A DNA stretch of 64,000 bases from Argyresthia goedartella (Eukaryota > Arthropoda > Insecta > Lepidoptera > Argyresthiidae). The translations under genes were made by a program, and so were the position numbers. The stretch spans positions 32,684,201 through 32,748,200 of the forward strand of contig OX463810.1 in assembly GCA_949825045.1 (NCBI GenBank), given 5' to 3'. The notes under the pieces are model-generated. The model made no database searches. It was not told the DNA's origin and saw only the letters and a list, made by a program, of their open reading frames with translations. Shown one piece after another: positions 40,328 through 49,839 of the stretch (position 1 is its first letter; the number at the start of each line of letters is the position of its first letter).

Positions 40328-40405
40328 AGAGGATTTGAACCATCGACCTTTTAAAACACTTGCGTTTCGAGTCCGAGAGTAATATCCGCTGCGCCACAGA
40401 ACCAC
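40328..40405 (-). other. tRNA-like (SINE-type) sequence
   Basis: On the minus strand, an A box (tggcgcagcgg) and a B box (ggttcaaatcc) are spaced as in a tRNA. The anticodon and variable regions are too long and unpaired for a real tRNA. It is probably the head of a tRNA-derived SINE. 40101-40327 and 40406-40504 hold nothing else recognised. Confidence 0.5.
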
Positions 40406-40589
40406 TTATGAGTCAAAGTGAAATTATAGATAGGTTACTGGGCTAGTTAAAACAGTTATGTAAGTCGTTTATAAATGTAGTTGTGTGAGTGAATGTTAGA
40501 GCGCAGTGATGCTGCAAGCGATATTTTCTGATAACTATGATTGCAATTTTGCAGCCGACCGTACATATATTCTGTATGAGTCTTACGTC

Positions 40590-41730
40590 TTCAACCCCCG
40601 CAAAGTAATTTTATAAGGTATGATGGTAAAATTTGTCTTCTCCAGTGTGTACTCTGCTATATGTTCTGCGTTCGTCTCTTTAGACACATTGTATATGTAT
40701 AGTGGTATCTTGGCCTCCGCAGCTTTAAATTTGGAGGTTCCGTTTAAGACCGCCTTTCCCTATCTCCCGGTAAACCGTGAAGGGGTGCGTTTTTTGCGCC
40801 TTTCCACGTGTATCCATTTGCCCTCGCCCTCCTCATGCTTACCCCTGTTAGAAGGAATCATATTGCTGTTGTTATTATTGTGCGAACACAGCGTCATCAG
40901 CTGTTTACCTGCGCCCGCGATGATGGAACCGCTGTTTTTTGCCTCGCTACCTACATTCGCTCGCCTCTCGTTGCTCCCGAGCTCAGATGACTGTGCTAGC
41001 GAGACCAGCGTATGTTGCGCCATCTGTGCGTAGGACAGGGAAGGCGCGCGCACCGCCCCAGCCACACTGACCGAGGTCGTCGCACTCTTCTCAGGGGTCA
41101 GCGACCTGTCTGCGTGAATATGGGTCAAGCCGATCGGCCCGCTATCACGCTCCTGCTCCCAATTATCTTGCGCGTAAAACGCACCTCTCTGCATATTGCC
41201 GTATGACGCATTATTTCCGATACTAGAATAGAAAGACGATTTCTCCAAAAGATTCAATTCCGATTTCAGTTGCTCGAAATCGCTCACTGTTACGTACTGG
41301 GATATTTCTGCAGCATATTTTTCCTGAATTTCTCTCAGATCCTTTTGAACTGCCACAATGTCCCTTAAAAGACGTGTGACGTCGACATGGTTAAAAGTAG
41401 TAGGCGGTAGTTTATGCAGCTCACGAGCCACAAAAACCGGCAACTGTTTAGACCCGGTCATCACATTGAGGAGACATATCATGTCATCAAGATATCGAGT
41501 TTGTTTCGATTGCCCTTTCCTACTAATTTTAGGTCTTGCAGTACAGTCAAACAGAAGATCCTTTGCTTCTCCAATTTCTTTAACTGAGAAAGCCGTTTTA
41601 CAGATGCGAATCAGGCTTTCTTTATCCACAATATCATGCCTATTTTGCATGATAGCAGCCAATGCCTCATGGCTGACAGTATGGCGCCCTGTAGCAATAC
41701 TTGGACAATCTCGACAAACCATGTCCCAAA
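40590..41730 (-). pseudogene. LINE ORF1 (lepidopteran type), one frameshift
   Basis: The 41722-40760 ORF reads IVDKESLIRICKTAFSVKEI, LPVFVARELHKLPPTTFNHV, a coiled-coil-like IVAVQKDLREIQEKYAAEI, and a Ser/Gln-rich middle. Basic KKRTPSRFTGR follows. After a one-base slip near 40761 it continues GTSKFKAAEAKIPLYIYNVS and TNAEHIAEYTLEKTNF, ending at about 40590. This layout (helical N-part, linker, RNA-binding-like C-part) is a common ORF1 of lepidopteran LINEs. No ORF2 follows. The DNA to about 40505 instead contains the short repeat shared with 2590-2650. Confidence 0.72.
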
Positions 41731-42080
41731 TTCGGTCTTGAGATCAGCGTATCGAAAACTGAGACCTTAAAACCGCCCGCAAGAGGAACATCTACGCTCG
41801 ACACTGCAGTTTACCTAGGTGGAAAGCCGCTGGAAGAGGTGCGAAAGTTCCGGTACCTCGGAACGCTGATACGCGACGATAACCGCCTCGAGTCCGAGAT
41901 AGCTGCAAGAATCGCTAGCGCTGCCGCGGCCTTTGGTAAACTCAACCAGAGAGTTTGGAAATCCTACGACCTCCATCTACAAACGAAGCTATCCGTATAT
42001 AAAGCAATAATACTACCCCTTTTGCTGTATGCTTCGGAGTCATGGTGTCTATATAAAGCAGATATCAAGCGATTGGATAC
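41731..42080 (+). mobile_element. LINE reverse transcriptase thumb fragment
   Basis: One frame encodes FGLEISVSKTETLKPPARG, EVRKFRYLGTLIRDDNRLE and IAARIASAAAAFGKLNQRVW. It ends in LLLYASESWCLYKADIKRLD. This is the region just after the RT active site in a non-LTR element. It is cut on the left by the antisense ORF1 above and on the right by the BEL/Pao LTR at 42081. Confidence 0.82.
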
Positions 42081-42625
42081 TGTTCAGGCTTCTCAGCACC
42101 TAATGACCTCGTAGGGGCCCATCAGCTACGAGGTAGCGTAACGATCAGTTGCCAAGAAGTGTGAACGTCGGTGATTCACCGAGCTGAAGATAATTGGGGT
42201 CGATCTAACCTGGTCTGTGCTTCGGTCCCGTCAACCTCCTGTCTCTCTGCAAGGCCCGGGTGCACCCTAGGCTCTTCTTGGTAGACAGGTTCTTCAGCCA
42301 ACCTCCTATGACTGGCGGGCCAGCTTCAATGAGCACAGTGTTCCAACACAGGTTATGTTACGTGGTAAAAACCAATCTGCCACGAAAATGCGAACTTTAT
42401 CTGGTTCGGGGAACCACAACACACTCAGCTATATTGACAATCCTGAGGGAAACCCGAATACATTCCAGATGGCCTGCGATTTAATTTCAATACCCTAACC
42501 AAAACGCGTTTACATTGCGAGGGCTTTCGTCTGTCAGTTGTCAAAACTGCCAGGTTGGCAGCTAACGTCAAATTCAAAATGGCCGTTCAGAAACCATCGA
42601 TCGAATATCGATTTGGAATCGAACA
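42081..42625 (-). repeat. BEL/Pao P1 3' LTR
   Basis: 545 bp, TGTTC...GAACA. Three substitutions distinguish it from the LTRs at 48595-49139 and 60319-60863, which look identical to each other. An imperfect hairpin (ggacaggcacccacctgtcc) lies just outside it at 42637-42656. Confidence 0.92.
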
Positions 42626-42657
42626 ATCACCCGCCCGGACAGGCACCCACCTGTCCC

Positions 42658-43776
42658 CTAATCTACGGGCAGCCGAGACAACGTTGCTACCGCTCGTTTT
42701 AGAACCGAGCCTCCTACTAGAACCTCTGCAGACCGGGGGGTCCCGTCCTTGCCAGGGAACAAGTTAACAATACGCCCCCTGCGCCAACATAGTGGCGGTA
42801 GGTTAGCATCCTTAACCAGTACGAGGTCACCAACACTAGGGGGGCTAGTTTTGTCAGTCCACTTAAGGCGCTGTTGTAAGATATGCAGATACTCGAGCGA
42901 CCAACGCTTCCAGAAGTTCTGAGTAAACTGCTGCAACATCTGATACCTTGACAACCGATACAATTTCACTCCCTCGAAGGGGTGCTCGGGCAACGCGTTA
43001 AGTGGCTGTCCTATCAAGAAATGGCCTGGGGTCAGAGCCTCCAGGTCATTTGGATCCGAGCTGAGCGGGCACAACGGTCGCGAATTGAGAACGGCCTCGA
43101 TCTTACAAAACAATGTCGCGAGCTCCTCAAAAGTCAGCGTGGTCTGACCTACTATACGCCCCAAGTGCGTCTTAGCTGACTTAACTACGGCCTCAAAAAT
43201 CCCACCCCAGTGGGGGCAAATCGGTGGGCTGAAGGTCCACTGTATACCCCGACGGGAGAGGGCCGTTCCAATATCCACCTTATTTACATTCAAAAAGTTG
43301 ACTATCTCTCGTAAGTATCGTTCCGCACCTATGTAGTTAGTGCCGTTATCAGAGCGGATCAAAGTTGGAAGTCCCCTTCGAGAAACAAACCTATCCAAAC
43401 AAGCAATGAAGGCCTCTGTCGAGAGATCAGCAACGAGCTCGAGATGTACCGCCTTGGTGGATAAACAAACAAACACACATAGGTACGCCTTGCATTGCTT
43501 AGCGGTACGCAATCGTGAACTCTTCACCATAAACGGTCCTGCAAAATCCGTACCAACACCTGAAAACGGTCTGACCTCATTCACACGATCAGGGGGCAAG
43601 TCCCCCATGAGAGGTTGCATCGTGGCAGCCTTAAGTCGATAACAAGGCATGCACCGAAACACGATGTTCCGTATGACACGGCGGGCAGATAAGATCCAAA
43701 ACTCCCGCTGGAGCGTGGCCAACAACGCGTTACAGCCGGCATGCGCGTTTTTAATATGACGATCAGTCACCAGCAA
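42658..43776 (-). CDS. BEL/Pao integrase (partial pol)
   Basis: A continuous 372-aa frame. An HHCC zinc-binding part comes first (HIKNAHAGCNALLATLQREF, then CMPCYRLKA). The integrase catalytic core follows, with GVGTDFAGPF (first Asp), TLIRSDNGTNYIGA (second Asp) and HWGGIFEAVVKSAK (Glu). BEL/Pao-type C-terminal sequence comes next (WKRWSLEYLHILQQRLKW; VGDLVLVKDANLPPLCWRRG). The upstream frame joins straight to protease sequence, so RT and RNase H have been lost. The enzyme would insert the DNA copy, but as part of a defective polyprotein. Confidence 0.9.
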   Translation of the reverse strand: MLVTDRHIKNAHAGCNALLATLQREFWILSARRVIRNIVFRCMPCYRLKAATMQPLMGDLPPDRVNEVRPFSGVGTDFAGPFMVKSSRLRTAKQCKAYLCVFVCLSTKAVHLELVADLSTEAFIACLDRFVSRRGLPTLIRSDNGTNYIGAERYLREIVNFLNVNKVDIGTALSRRGIQWTFSPPICPHWGGIFEAVVKSAKTHLGRIVGQTTLTFEELATLFCKIEAVLNSRPLCPLSSDPNDLEALTPGHFLIGQPLNALPEHPFEGVKLYRLSRYQMLQQFTQNFWKRWSLEYLHILQQRLKWTDKTSPPSVGDLVLVKDANLPPLCWRRGRIVNLFPGKDGTPRSAEVLVGGSVLKRAVATLSRLPVD

Positions 43777-44010
43777 TTCAACTAACTGTCCCCCCTTAGG
43801 GAGCAGAAGTGGGTGACGAGCCGAATACCCAGAACGTCTGCTCCCAGTAGCAGGTCGACCGGGGCTGGAGTGTCAAAATCGGGATCCGCCAACTTGAGTC
43901 CTGATGTCAGGAATCGAACGGCCGGATTCAACTTCACCAAGGGGTGTCTGCCCATGACATGCGTCATTACTAAAGCTTGCACGGATGTTTTTGTCAAAAT
44001 GTCATAACGT

Positions 44011-44016
44011 GGAGAT

Positions 44017-44047
<31 letters not shown>

Positions 44048-45905
44048 CTAATTACAGAGTTTACAGCACATACGATACAAATAAGACAAAAAGGTAAACT
44101 TATCTTTGGCCAATTACAAACTCTCATTATTTAAGACTAAGCAGGTATGATAGAAAGCATACAGTTTACATTAAAAAGAAAAATGAAATTAAATTAACTT
44201 ACATCAAAATTACAATATTGTGGTTATGTGAGTGAGTTTGTGTATATGGGACTATGTGTATGTTAGTGTGTGTATGGTAGAGAGAGAGAGAGAATTTAAA
44301 TGATTATGCAGGAACAGAAGGCAGGCTTACCTTTGTTCCTTAAGCAACGACATAATCCGTTTTTTGAAGAGCGGCTTTGATAGATGAAAAATGTCCGGGT
44401 CGGCAAAGTACTTGTTGTAAGTGCGGGGCAGCCTGCAGCTGATTGAGTTAGCTGCGTAGTTTGTGCGTGCGAAGGGAATATGGAAGAGTTTGTTTGCAGA
44501 GTGGCGAGTGCGAATAGACGGTACATCCAGTTTAAGTAATGAGTTAACGAGGTCAGGGCAATCGACACCTCCGCGACAGACGTTATAGAGGAGCATCATA
44601 TCAAGCATCTTCCGACGGTTCTCGAGGCTCTCGAAACCGTGGTGTTGGCAAGAGTTCTCGTATCCTTCGCTTGAAAATCTGTCACGGAAGTTAAGTTGTT
44701 TTAAAAACTTCTTTTGAATGCGTTCTACTTTGTCCACGTAGACGCCATACTGTGGATTCCAAGAAGTACTGCAATATTCAAGGACACTTCTCACATATGC
44801 ACAGTAAAGTATTCGAACACATCCCATGTCTGAAAAAGGTTTGGTGACTCTTAAAATAAACCCTAAGTTTCTAAAAGCTTTGCTAGTTATTGCCTCTACA
44901 TGCTCCTCGAATGTCAGCTTATCATCAAGAATCACCCCCAAGTCGCGTATGGAGTGAACTCTCGGAATAGGGATATTGTTGAGATGATAGCTGTGCGAAA
45001 TGGGCTGGTTTCTTCTTGTGAAGCTGATGGTGTTGCATTTCGAGGCATTGACATTAATTCTATTTATATCATAGTAGTGTGTCAGACGATCCAAATCCTC
45101 CTGCAGCAGATCACAATCTTGAGTAGACTTAATTTGCTTATATATTTTGTTATCGTCAGCATACAGGAGGAATTTGGCGTGGTGGAAGCACACACCTATA
45201 TCGTATAGATAGGCTACATATAATAGGGGACCCAATATTGACCCTTGTGGGACTCCAGACGGGATAGTAATTCGATTAGACATGTGTTCACCAATCACAA
45301 CAGCCTGACAACGGTTCGCGATATAAGATTTTGTCCATCGTAAGAGGTCGCCCTGGATGCCTAGTTTTTCTAACTTCCTTAAAAGTATGTTATGGTCAAC
45401 ACGGTCGAAGGCCTTCTCAAAGTCGGTGTAGATGGCGTCCACCTGTCCACCGCCATCCATGTCCCTAAGTACCGCATCTACAAAAGTAGCCAGATTAGTT
45501 GTGGTAGATTTAGACCTCATAAAACCATGCTGTTCCCCAGGGATGTTATTGGAAATAGTGGCGTAGATATGGTCGTGGACCACTCGCTCCATAATTTTGC
45601 TGAATGCGTTGAGTATCGATATAGGCCTGTAGTGTTCTACAGGCAGCCTAGAACCTTTTTTGTGTACAGGCACAATATTTGAAAATTTCCACTGATTGGG
45701 AAAGACACCTTCACAGAATGACCTGTTGAAGATGGTTGTAAGTGGTACAGCGAGAACCTTGGCACAGCGGGCGATTAGTATTGGAGGAATCTTGTCGCTG
45801 CCGGGGCCTTTACTTTTGTCCAGGGTGCTGAGTAGTTTGAAAACGCTGTCTGTAGATACTCGCACCGCGCTTATAACTCTGGGATGGGCTGGTTCGAGGA
45901 GGTTA
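44011..45905 (-). mobile_element. LINE family G, 5'-truncated, inserted in BEL/Pao P1
   Basis: A minus-strand non-LTR element with an unbroken RT frame and a 3' end in (AAAT)n (plus-strand tttatttatttattt at 44016-44046). A CA/GT-rich patch and (GA)n lie at 44222-44293. Short tctcc sequences at both junctions could be the target duplication. Confidence 0.88.
44327..45865 (-). CDS. Family G reverse transcriptase (partial ORF2, 512 aa)
   Basis: It starts inside ORF2, just before the RT. LDKSKGPGSDKIPPILIARC and HYRPISILNAFSKIMERVVH (RT fingers) come first. The core follows: QHGFMRSKSTTTNLATF, IYTDFEKAFDRVDHNILLRK (catalytic Asp), SGVPQGSILGPLLYVAYLYD and FLLYADDNKIYKQI (catalytic pair). The C-terminal region includes IRDLGVILDDKLTFEEHVEA and SVLEYCSTSWNP. 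No RNase H, no stops, and the EN is lost by 5' truncation. The blocks are close to Jockey-superfamily elements. Confidence 0.9.
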   Translation of the reverse strand: MRVSTDSVFKLLSTLDKSKGPGSDKIPPILIARCAKVLAVPLTTIFNRSFCEGVFPNQWKFSNIVPVHKKGSRLPVEHYRPISILNAFSKIMERVVHDHIYATISNNIPGEQHGFMRSKSTTTNLATFVDAVLRDMDGGGQVDAIYTDFEKAFDRVDHNILLRKLEKLGIQGDLLRWTKSYIANRCQAVVIGEHMSNRITIPSGVPQGSILGPLLYVAYLYDIGVCFHHAKFLLYADDNKIYKQIKSTQDCDLLQEDLDRLTHYYDINRINVNASKCNTISFTRRNQPISHSYHLNNIPIPRVHSIRDLGVILDDKLTFEEHVEAITSKAFRNLGFILRVTKPFSDMGCVRILYCAYVRSVLEYCSTSWNPQYGVYVDKVERIQKKFLKQLNFRDRFSSEGYENSCQHHGFESLENRRKMLDMMLLYNVCRGGVDCPDLVNSLLKLDVPSIRTRHSANKLFHIPFARTNYAANSISCRLPRTYNKYFADPDIFHLSKPLFKKRIMSLLKEQR

Positions 45906-46196
45906 GTGTTGTGGTATACTGCAGCGGAGAGAGAGAGCAGAGAACGTGATCACCGATTGACCAACTACATTCGTAACCGTAACATTCCCCACGCCCCGTA
46001 TTGATTTATTGTACCTATTTACCTTGAGGCCCAACCATTTTGCTAAATCATTCGATACAATGCAGCCCTGAGCTCCAGAATCTAATAGGGCGCGAACGTA
46101 TGTTGGGTTGCCCGCCAAATCCCAAACAAGCACAGAGGCGATCGGTAACACCACCGTCTCCGGTTGGGGGGCAACCAATGGTTGGGCCGCAAATTC

Positions 46197-48002
46197 CTAG
46201 CGAGGACCCCCGGGGCCCCACTGTGCCTGTAACCGATCAGGTATGCAGCTATACGCCAGAGGGTCCCATTGTACAAATGGCCCACGCGCCGGTTCCATTC
46301 CCAACCTACGATTCCCCGTAAAGGGGGGTGGGCGTGAATTCAACCGTGGCCGCTCCATGAGCGGGGGGGACATCACATGTGACCGACGAGGACGAGGCGA
46401 CGAGCGGGGCGACAACTGAGGCGGCGTCCGAACCACACCCGCATAGCTCGAAGGTGTCCCATGCCACCCGCCCGTTACGGCCTGCTCAACACACCCAATG
46501 TCCCGCTGGGTCGGATGCTGAGTCGCAACCGAAAACTCAGGGCCCCCCATGTAATGGTCCTGAGTGCGGCCCTGCACCCTGGTACTGCCCTGTGCACGTG
46601 GGGACGTTGGCCCCTGAGTTGCGCTCCGAGTCGCAAACGAATTCTCAGGGCCCCATGCCGTGTCACCCTGGGTACGGCCCTGTGGACGTGGGGACGTTGG
46701 CCCCTGAGTTGCGCTCCGAGTCGCAAACGAATTCTCAGGGCCCCATGCCGTGTCAACCTGGATACGGCCCTGTGGAGGCTGTTGGCCGGACCGGTTCATG
46801 CACAACAGATTGTTGTGGGCCCCACCACAATATCCGCACATTTTTGTGCGCGTGCAGTCCCTAGCCATGTGTGGCCCGAGGCACAGGAAACACCAGCTCC
46901 GCTGCTTGGCCATCCGGCGCCATCCCTGAACCCTAAGTTCCCCGAACTTATTGCAATTGGCCACAGCATGGCCAATCTGCCTACAACATGGGCAGGTCTC
47001 ACCATGTGGGGTCAATTCACTCACAGTCCCATACGACTGCCGGTTGGTGCGGTCCTTCCTCGTCGGAGGGCCCCTACTCACAGCGCTCCCGGCAGCTCTC
47101 TGTGGCTCCGAAGGATGGGTGACCGTCAACCCCAAATTCTCTGCCCGTCGAGCCTCCTCTTCCAAGAATCCGACCAAGTCGGAGAAGGCGGGCAGGTCCT
47201 CGGCCGACCTCCCGTGAGACTGTTCGGAACGAGTCTGCACGTCAGCGGGTAGGCGGGAAAGTACAATGTACAACAGTAGGTACGACCATTCACCAACCGG
47301 AAGTCCTAGATTCTCTAGAGCCTTGGTGACGGACAACAATGGGTTCAAAACCTCCGTCTGTATGGCCCCGACCTTGTTCACAACCGGGATACTAAACAAA
47401 CGGTTCAGTTGGGCATCGGCCAACCTCCGTTTGTTATGGTAACGTCTGACCAACAATTGTCTGGCCGTTTCATAGTTACCCTCCGTAACTGTCAAATGAG
47501 CGACCAGCTCCCTAGGCTCACCCCTCAATGCTGCCACCAGCTGAGCCATCTTGACAGACTTGGTAATGTCCGATCGCATGTGCACCAAACTGTCGAACAG
47601 ATTGATGAAGCTCATCCATTCACCGGACACGCCGTCAAAAGTAGGCATAGTTATGGCAGGTAACCTGGACCCCGAACCCTGAAGCGGCAGAGGTGCTTCA
47701 ATGTCACCACCATGGCTGGACTCGCGCTGTCTACGTATGTCCGCAGCCTTCTGCGTGATAGCAGCTGCCATCTCCATACATTGGTCGACATCCCCTATCA
47801 ACCGTGACAGCCTGTCAGGTGCGCAACCATCAACTGATTCCGCCTGCGCGGACAATTCGAGCACCCTATTGTAACGTTCCTTAACGTCCATAGACCGCTC
47901 CAATACCACATCATGCCTATCTAAACGGTCTATCAGACCGTGTGCGGAGGAAAACCATCTGAGTTCCTTAGAAACACCCTTCTGGATTTCAGATAACGAC
48001 AT
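46197..48002 (-). CDS. BEL/Pao gag, 601 aa
   Basis: It starts MSLSEIQKGVSKELRWFSSA. The BEL/Pao gag core follows (LPAITMPTFDGVSGEWMSF, NLFDSLVHMRSDITKSVKMA, LVAALRGEPRELVAHLTVTE). Then come three zinc knuckles: CPCCRQIGHAVANC, CFLCLGPHMARDC and CGYCGGAHNNLLC. The C-terminal tail holds a 30-residue repeat (TAWGPENSFATRSATQGPTS) at least twice and a third degenerate copy. It ends QAQWGPGGPR before a TAG, after which the protease continues in the same frame. Gag forms the particle and binds RNA. The single TAG could be a mutation or a readthrough signal. Confidence 0.9.
   Translation of the reverse strand: MSLSEIQKGVSKELRWFSSAHGLIDRLDRHDVVLERSMDVKERYNRVLELSAQAESVDGCAPDRLSRLIGDVDQCMEMAAAITQKAADIRRQRESSHGGDIEAPLPLQGSGSRLPAITMPTFDGVSGEWMSFINLFDSLVHMRSDITKSVKMAQLVAALRGEPRELVAHLTVTEGNYETARQLLVRRYHNKRRLADAQLNRLFSIPVVNKVGAIQTEVLNPLLSVTKALENLGLPVGEWSYLLLYIVLSRLPADVQTRSEQSHGRSAEDLPAFSDLVGFLEEEARRAENLGLTVTHPSEPQRAAGSAVSRGPPTRKDRTNRQSYGTVSELTPHGETCPCCRQIGHAVANCNKFGELRVQGWRRMAKQRSWCFLCLGPHMARDCTRTKMCGYCGGAHNNLLCMNRSGQQPPQGRIQVDTAWGPENSFATRSATQGPTSPRPQGRTQGDTAWGPENSFATRSATQGPTSPRAQGSTRVQGRTQDHYMGGPEFSVATQHPTQRDIGCVEQAVTGGWHGTPSSYAGVVRTPPQLSPRSSPRPRRSHVMSPPLMERPRLNSRPPPFTGNRRLGMEPARGPFVQWDPLAYSCIPDRLQAQWGPGGPR
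46591..46770. repeat. 90-bp tandem repeat in gag
   Basis: Two nearly identical 90-bp units (acgtggggacgttggcccct at 46596 and 46686) encode the 30-residue gag repeat on the minus strand. A degenerate third unit precedes them at about 46510-46590. The frame is preserved because 90 is a multiple of three. Confidence 0.9.
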
Positions 48003-48270
48003 GATCGGAACGATACTTACTCACAATTTGCAGTAACTCAATTTTATTGGACCCTCCAGTCTACAACCCAAACGAGGGAACCCTAAACCACAACTTAAAC
48101 AATGTTGTTTTCATTAAACAATAGGAACCGAGTTTTATATCTATATAAATTCTGTAAATACAATTTAGTTTCCCTTTATCATTATAACAAACACAGATAG
48201 TCAATATTAGTTCAAGTTATAAATTGCTATAAACTGAAAACAATGTAATAGCCTGCTATCAATAGATGTT

Positions 48271-48370
48271 ATTAGTGGTCTAGTAATGCTATTGAATGAA
48301 TGTTTTGGTTAACATAAGTAGCATTATGTTAACCAAAACATTCATTCAATAGCATTACTAGACCACTAAT
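48271..48370. repeat. Perfect 47-bp hairpin in the BEL/Pao leader
   Basis: The arms 48271-48317 and 48324-48370 are exact reverse complements around a 6-base loop (gtagca). It lies between the primer site and gag, in the untranslated leader. The copy at 59995-60094 is identical. It could be an RNA structure or a small palindromic insertion. Confidence 0.95.
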
Positions 48371-48574
48371 AGATTGACTAACTGGTACTTCAATGCAATT
48401 TTCAATTCAATATCTGTCTATCTACTACCAGCAATAGACCTATAGCTTACAATACTACCAATCTATGTGGATATAGGAACACAACCAAGTTACCTAATAA
48501 CCGCCTATACCTACAGATTGATAGTCCCAAATCGTGCCTTCCTGGAGCCCTTGACGGCTGCAAATCTCAGGAAG

Positions 48575-48594
48575 CCACGCTCTAGCTACCAAAA
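48575..48594 (-). other. BEL/Pao P1 primer binding site
   Basis: It is directly next to the 5' LTR. The minus strand reads ttttggtagctagagcgtgg. The TGGTAGC-AGAGC pattern suggests pairing with a tRNA 3' end. Which tRNA is uncertain. Confidence 0.65.
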
Positions 48595-49139
48595 TGTTCA
48601 GGCTTCTCAGCACCTAATGACCTCGTAGGGGCCCATCAGCTACGAGGTAGCGTAACGATCAGTTGCCAAGAAGTGTGAACGTCGGCGATTCACCGAGCTG
48701 AAGATAATTGGGGTCGATCTAACCTGGTCTGTGCTTCGGTCCCGTCAACCTCCTGTCTCTATGCAAGGCCCGGGTGCACCCTAGGCTCTTCTTGGTAGAC
48801 AGGTTCTTCAGCCAACCTCCTATGACTGGCGGGCCAGCTTCAATGAGCACAGTGTTCCAACACAGGTTATGTTACGTGGTAAAAACCAATCTGCCACGAA
48901 AATGCGAACTTTATCTGGTTCGGGGAACCACAACACACTCAGCTATATTGACAATCCTGAGGGAAACCCGAATACATTCCAGATGGCCTGCGATTTATTT
49001 TCAATACCCTAACCAAAACGCGTTTACATTGCGAGGGCTTTCGTCTGTCAGTTGTCAAAACTGCCAGGTTGGCAGCTAACGTCAAATTCAAAATGGCCGT
49101 TCAGAAACCATCGATCGAATATCGATTTGGAATCGAACA
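48595..49139 (-). repeat. BEL/Pao P1 5' LTR
   Basis: 545 bp. By eye it is identical to the P2 LTR at 60319-60863. Confidence 0.92.
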
Positions 49140-49333
49140 GACACTTTTCATTTGAAATGTCTTCCTGCAATATTACGGGTAAAATGGCAGGTTCGTGTCG
49201 ACTGTTCGACCCCGGAATGCCCGGCCCCGGAATTGTGGGACGTCTCTCATTGGCTGGAAATACTGGCTTCTGATTGGTCGAACATTTTCGATTTAACTTA
49301 GACGAATCTAAGGCTATGGTCATAGTAGTGAGG
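49140..49333. repeat. Flank X, copy 1 (contains the GC-rich repeat's unique half)
   Basis: gacacttttcatttgaaatg through accccggaatgcccggcccc and gggacgtctctcattggctg to gtcatagtagtgagg. The second half matches 11985-12115. The whole matches 60864-61057. It separates the BEL/Pao LTR from LINE F in both duplicated blocks. Confidence 0.85.
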
Positions 49334-49839
49334 TTTTTTTTTTTTTTAATCTGTTTATTATTTATTGAGGTCTTAGTACAAAAAATGACTATGTCGCCCT
49401 CGTTAAGGTCAACTAATACTCTACAGGTGGCTTTTAGCGCTGGTGTCATACAAAAAGCTAGCGTAATCTAACCGACTACGAATAAGAGCTATGTAAATTC
49501 GTCTAAGATGTTTAGGATGGGTTCCCCATCCTGACCCTGTCAATACTTTAAGGATGTTAAGGAATTTCATGCATTTCGCACTGATTTCATTTATGTGTTT
49601 GCCCCATCTTAGCGAACTATCCAACCACAAGCCTAAATATTTTATGTTCTGTTCTAATTGTAAGTTAGTTCCATCTATTTTAACATTTATCACTTGTCTA
49701 TTGGACCCTCTGCTGAACAAACATAATTTAGTTTTACTACTAGATATACTTAAACCTAACTCATTAACCAGCAAGCACATTGTATTAACAGCAATTTGAA
49801 TCATAGAAATACATCTAGATACTTTTTTGTATGTAATAT
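49334..49839 (-). mobile_element. LINE F copy 1, 3' part
   Basis: Starts (plus strand) with 14 T, the LINE poly-A tail. It matches 61058-61147 and then, after a 1345-bp deletion, 62493-62909. The remaining coding piece 49804-49421 is RT thumb sequence (VNELGLSISSSKTKLCLFSR, IKYLGLWLDSSLRWGKHINE). RNase H is deleted here. The LINE is split at 49839 by the Gypsy element and continues at 57315. Confidence 0.9.

Larger units (their letters stand above)
43782..46196 (-). pseudogene. BEL/Pao aspartic protease, split by LINE G
   Basis: 46178-45903 carries VRALLDSGAQGCIVSNDLAK (active-site DSGA), in the same frame as gag but after a TAG at about 46197. 43997-43782, again in that frame, carries PVDLLLGADVLG, the second conserved protease block. 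LINE G sits between them. Directly after the second part the sequence passes to integrase in another frame, marking the deletion of RT/RNase H. Confidence 0.85.
42081..49139 (-). mobile_element. BEL/Pao LTR retrotransposon P1, RT/RNase H deleted
   Basis: Two 545-bp LTRs (42081-42625 and 48595-49139) begin TGTTC and end GAACA. Element order on the minus strand is 5' LTR, primer site (ttttggtagctagagcgtgg, 48594-48575), leader with a 47-bp hairpin, gag (48002-46197), start of protease, an inserted LINE, rest of protease, integrase, 3' LTR. The LTRs differ at about three positions (gtcggtg/gtcggcg, ctctctg/ctctatg, tttaattt/tttatttt). Flanking gatac (42076-42080) and gacac (49140-49144) are a 5-bp target duplication with one mismatch. 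Confidence 0.9.

Noticed and set aside
40328..40405. True tRNA gene on the minus strand
   Set aside because: The middle part is too long and unpaired for a cloverleaf; SINE-like.
42260..42484. A conserved gene repeated at 42260, 48774 and 60498
   Set aside because: All three are the same position in BEL/Pao LTRs; repetition reflects LTR copies, not selection on a protein.
46591..46770. CRISPR-like or satellite array
   Set aside because: In-frame coding repeats without spacers, in gag.
46461..47252. 263-residue plus-strand ORF
   Set aside because: It lies antisense to BEL/Pao gag, which has zinc knuckles and family motifs. The plus frame has none.
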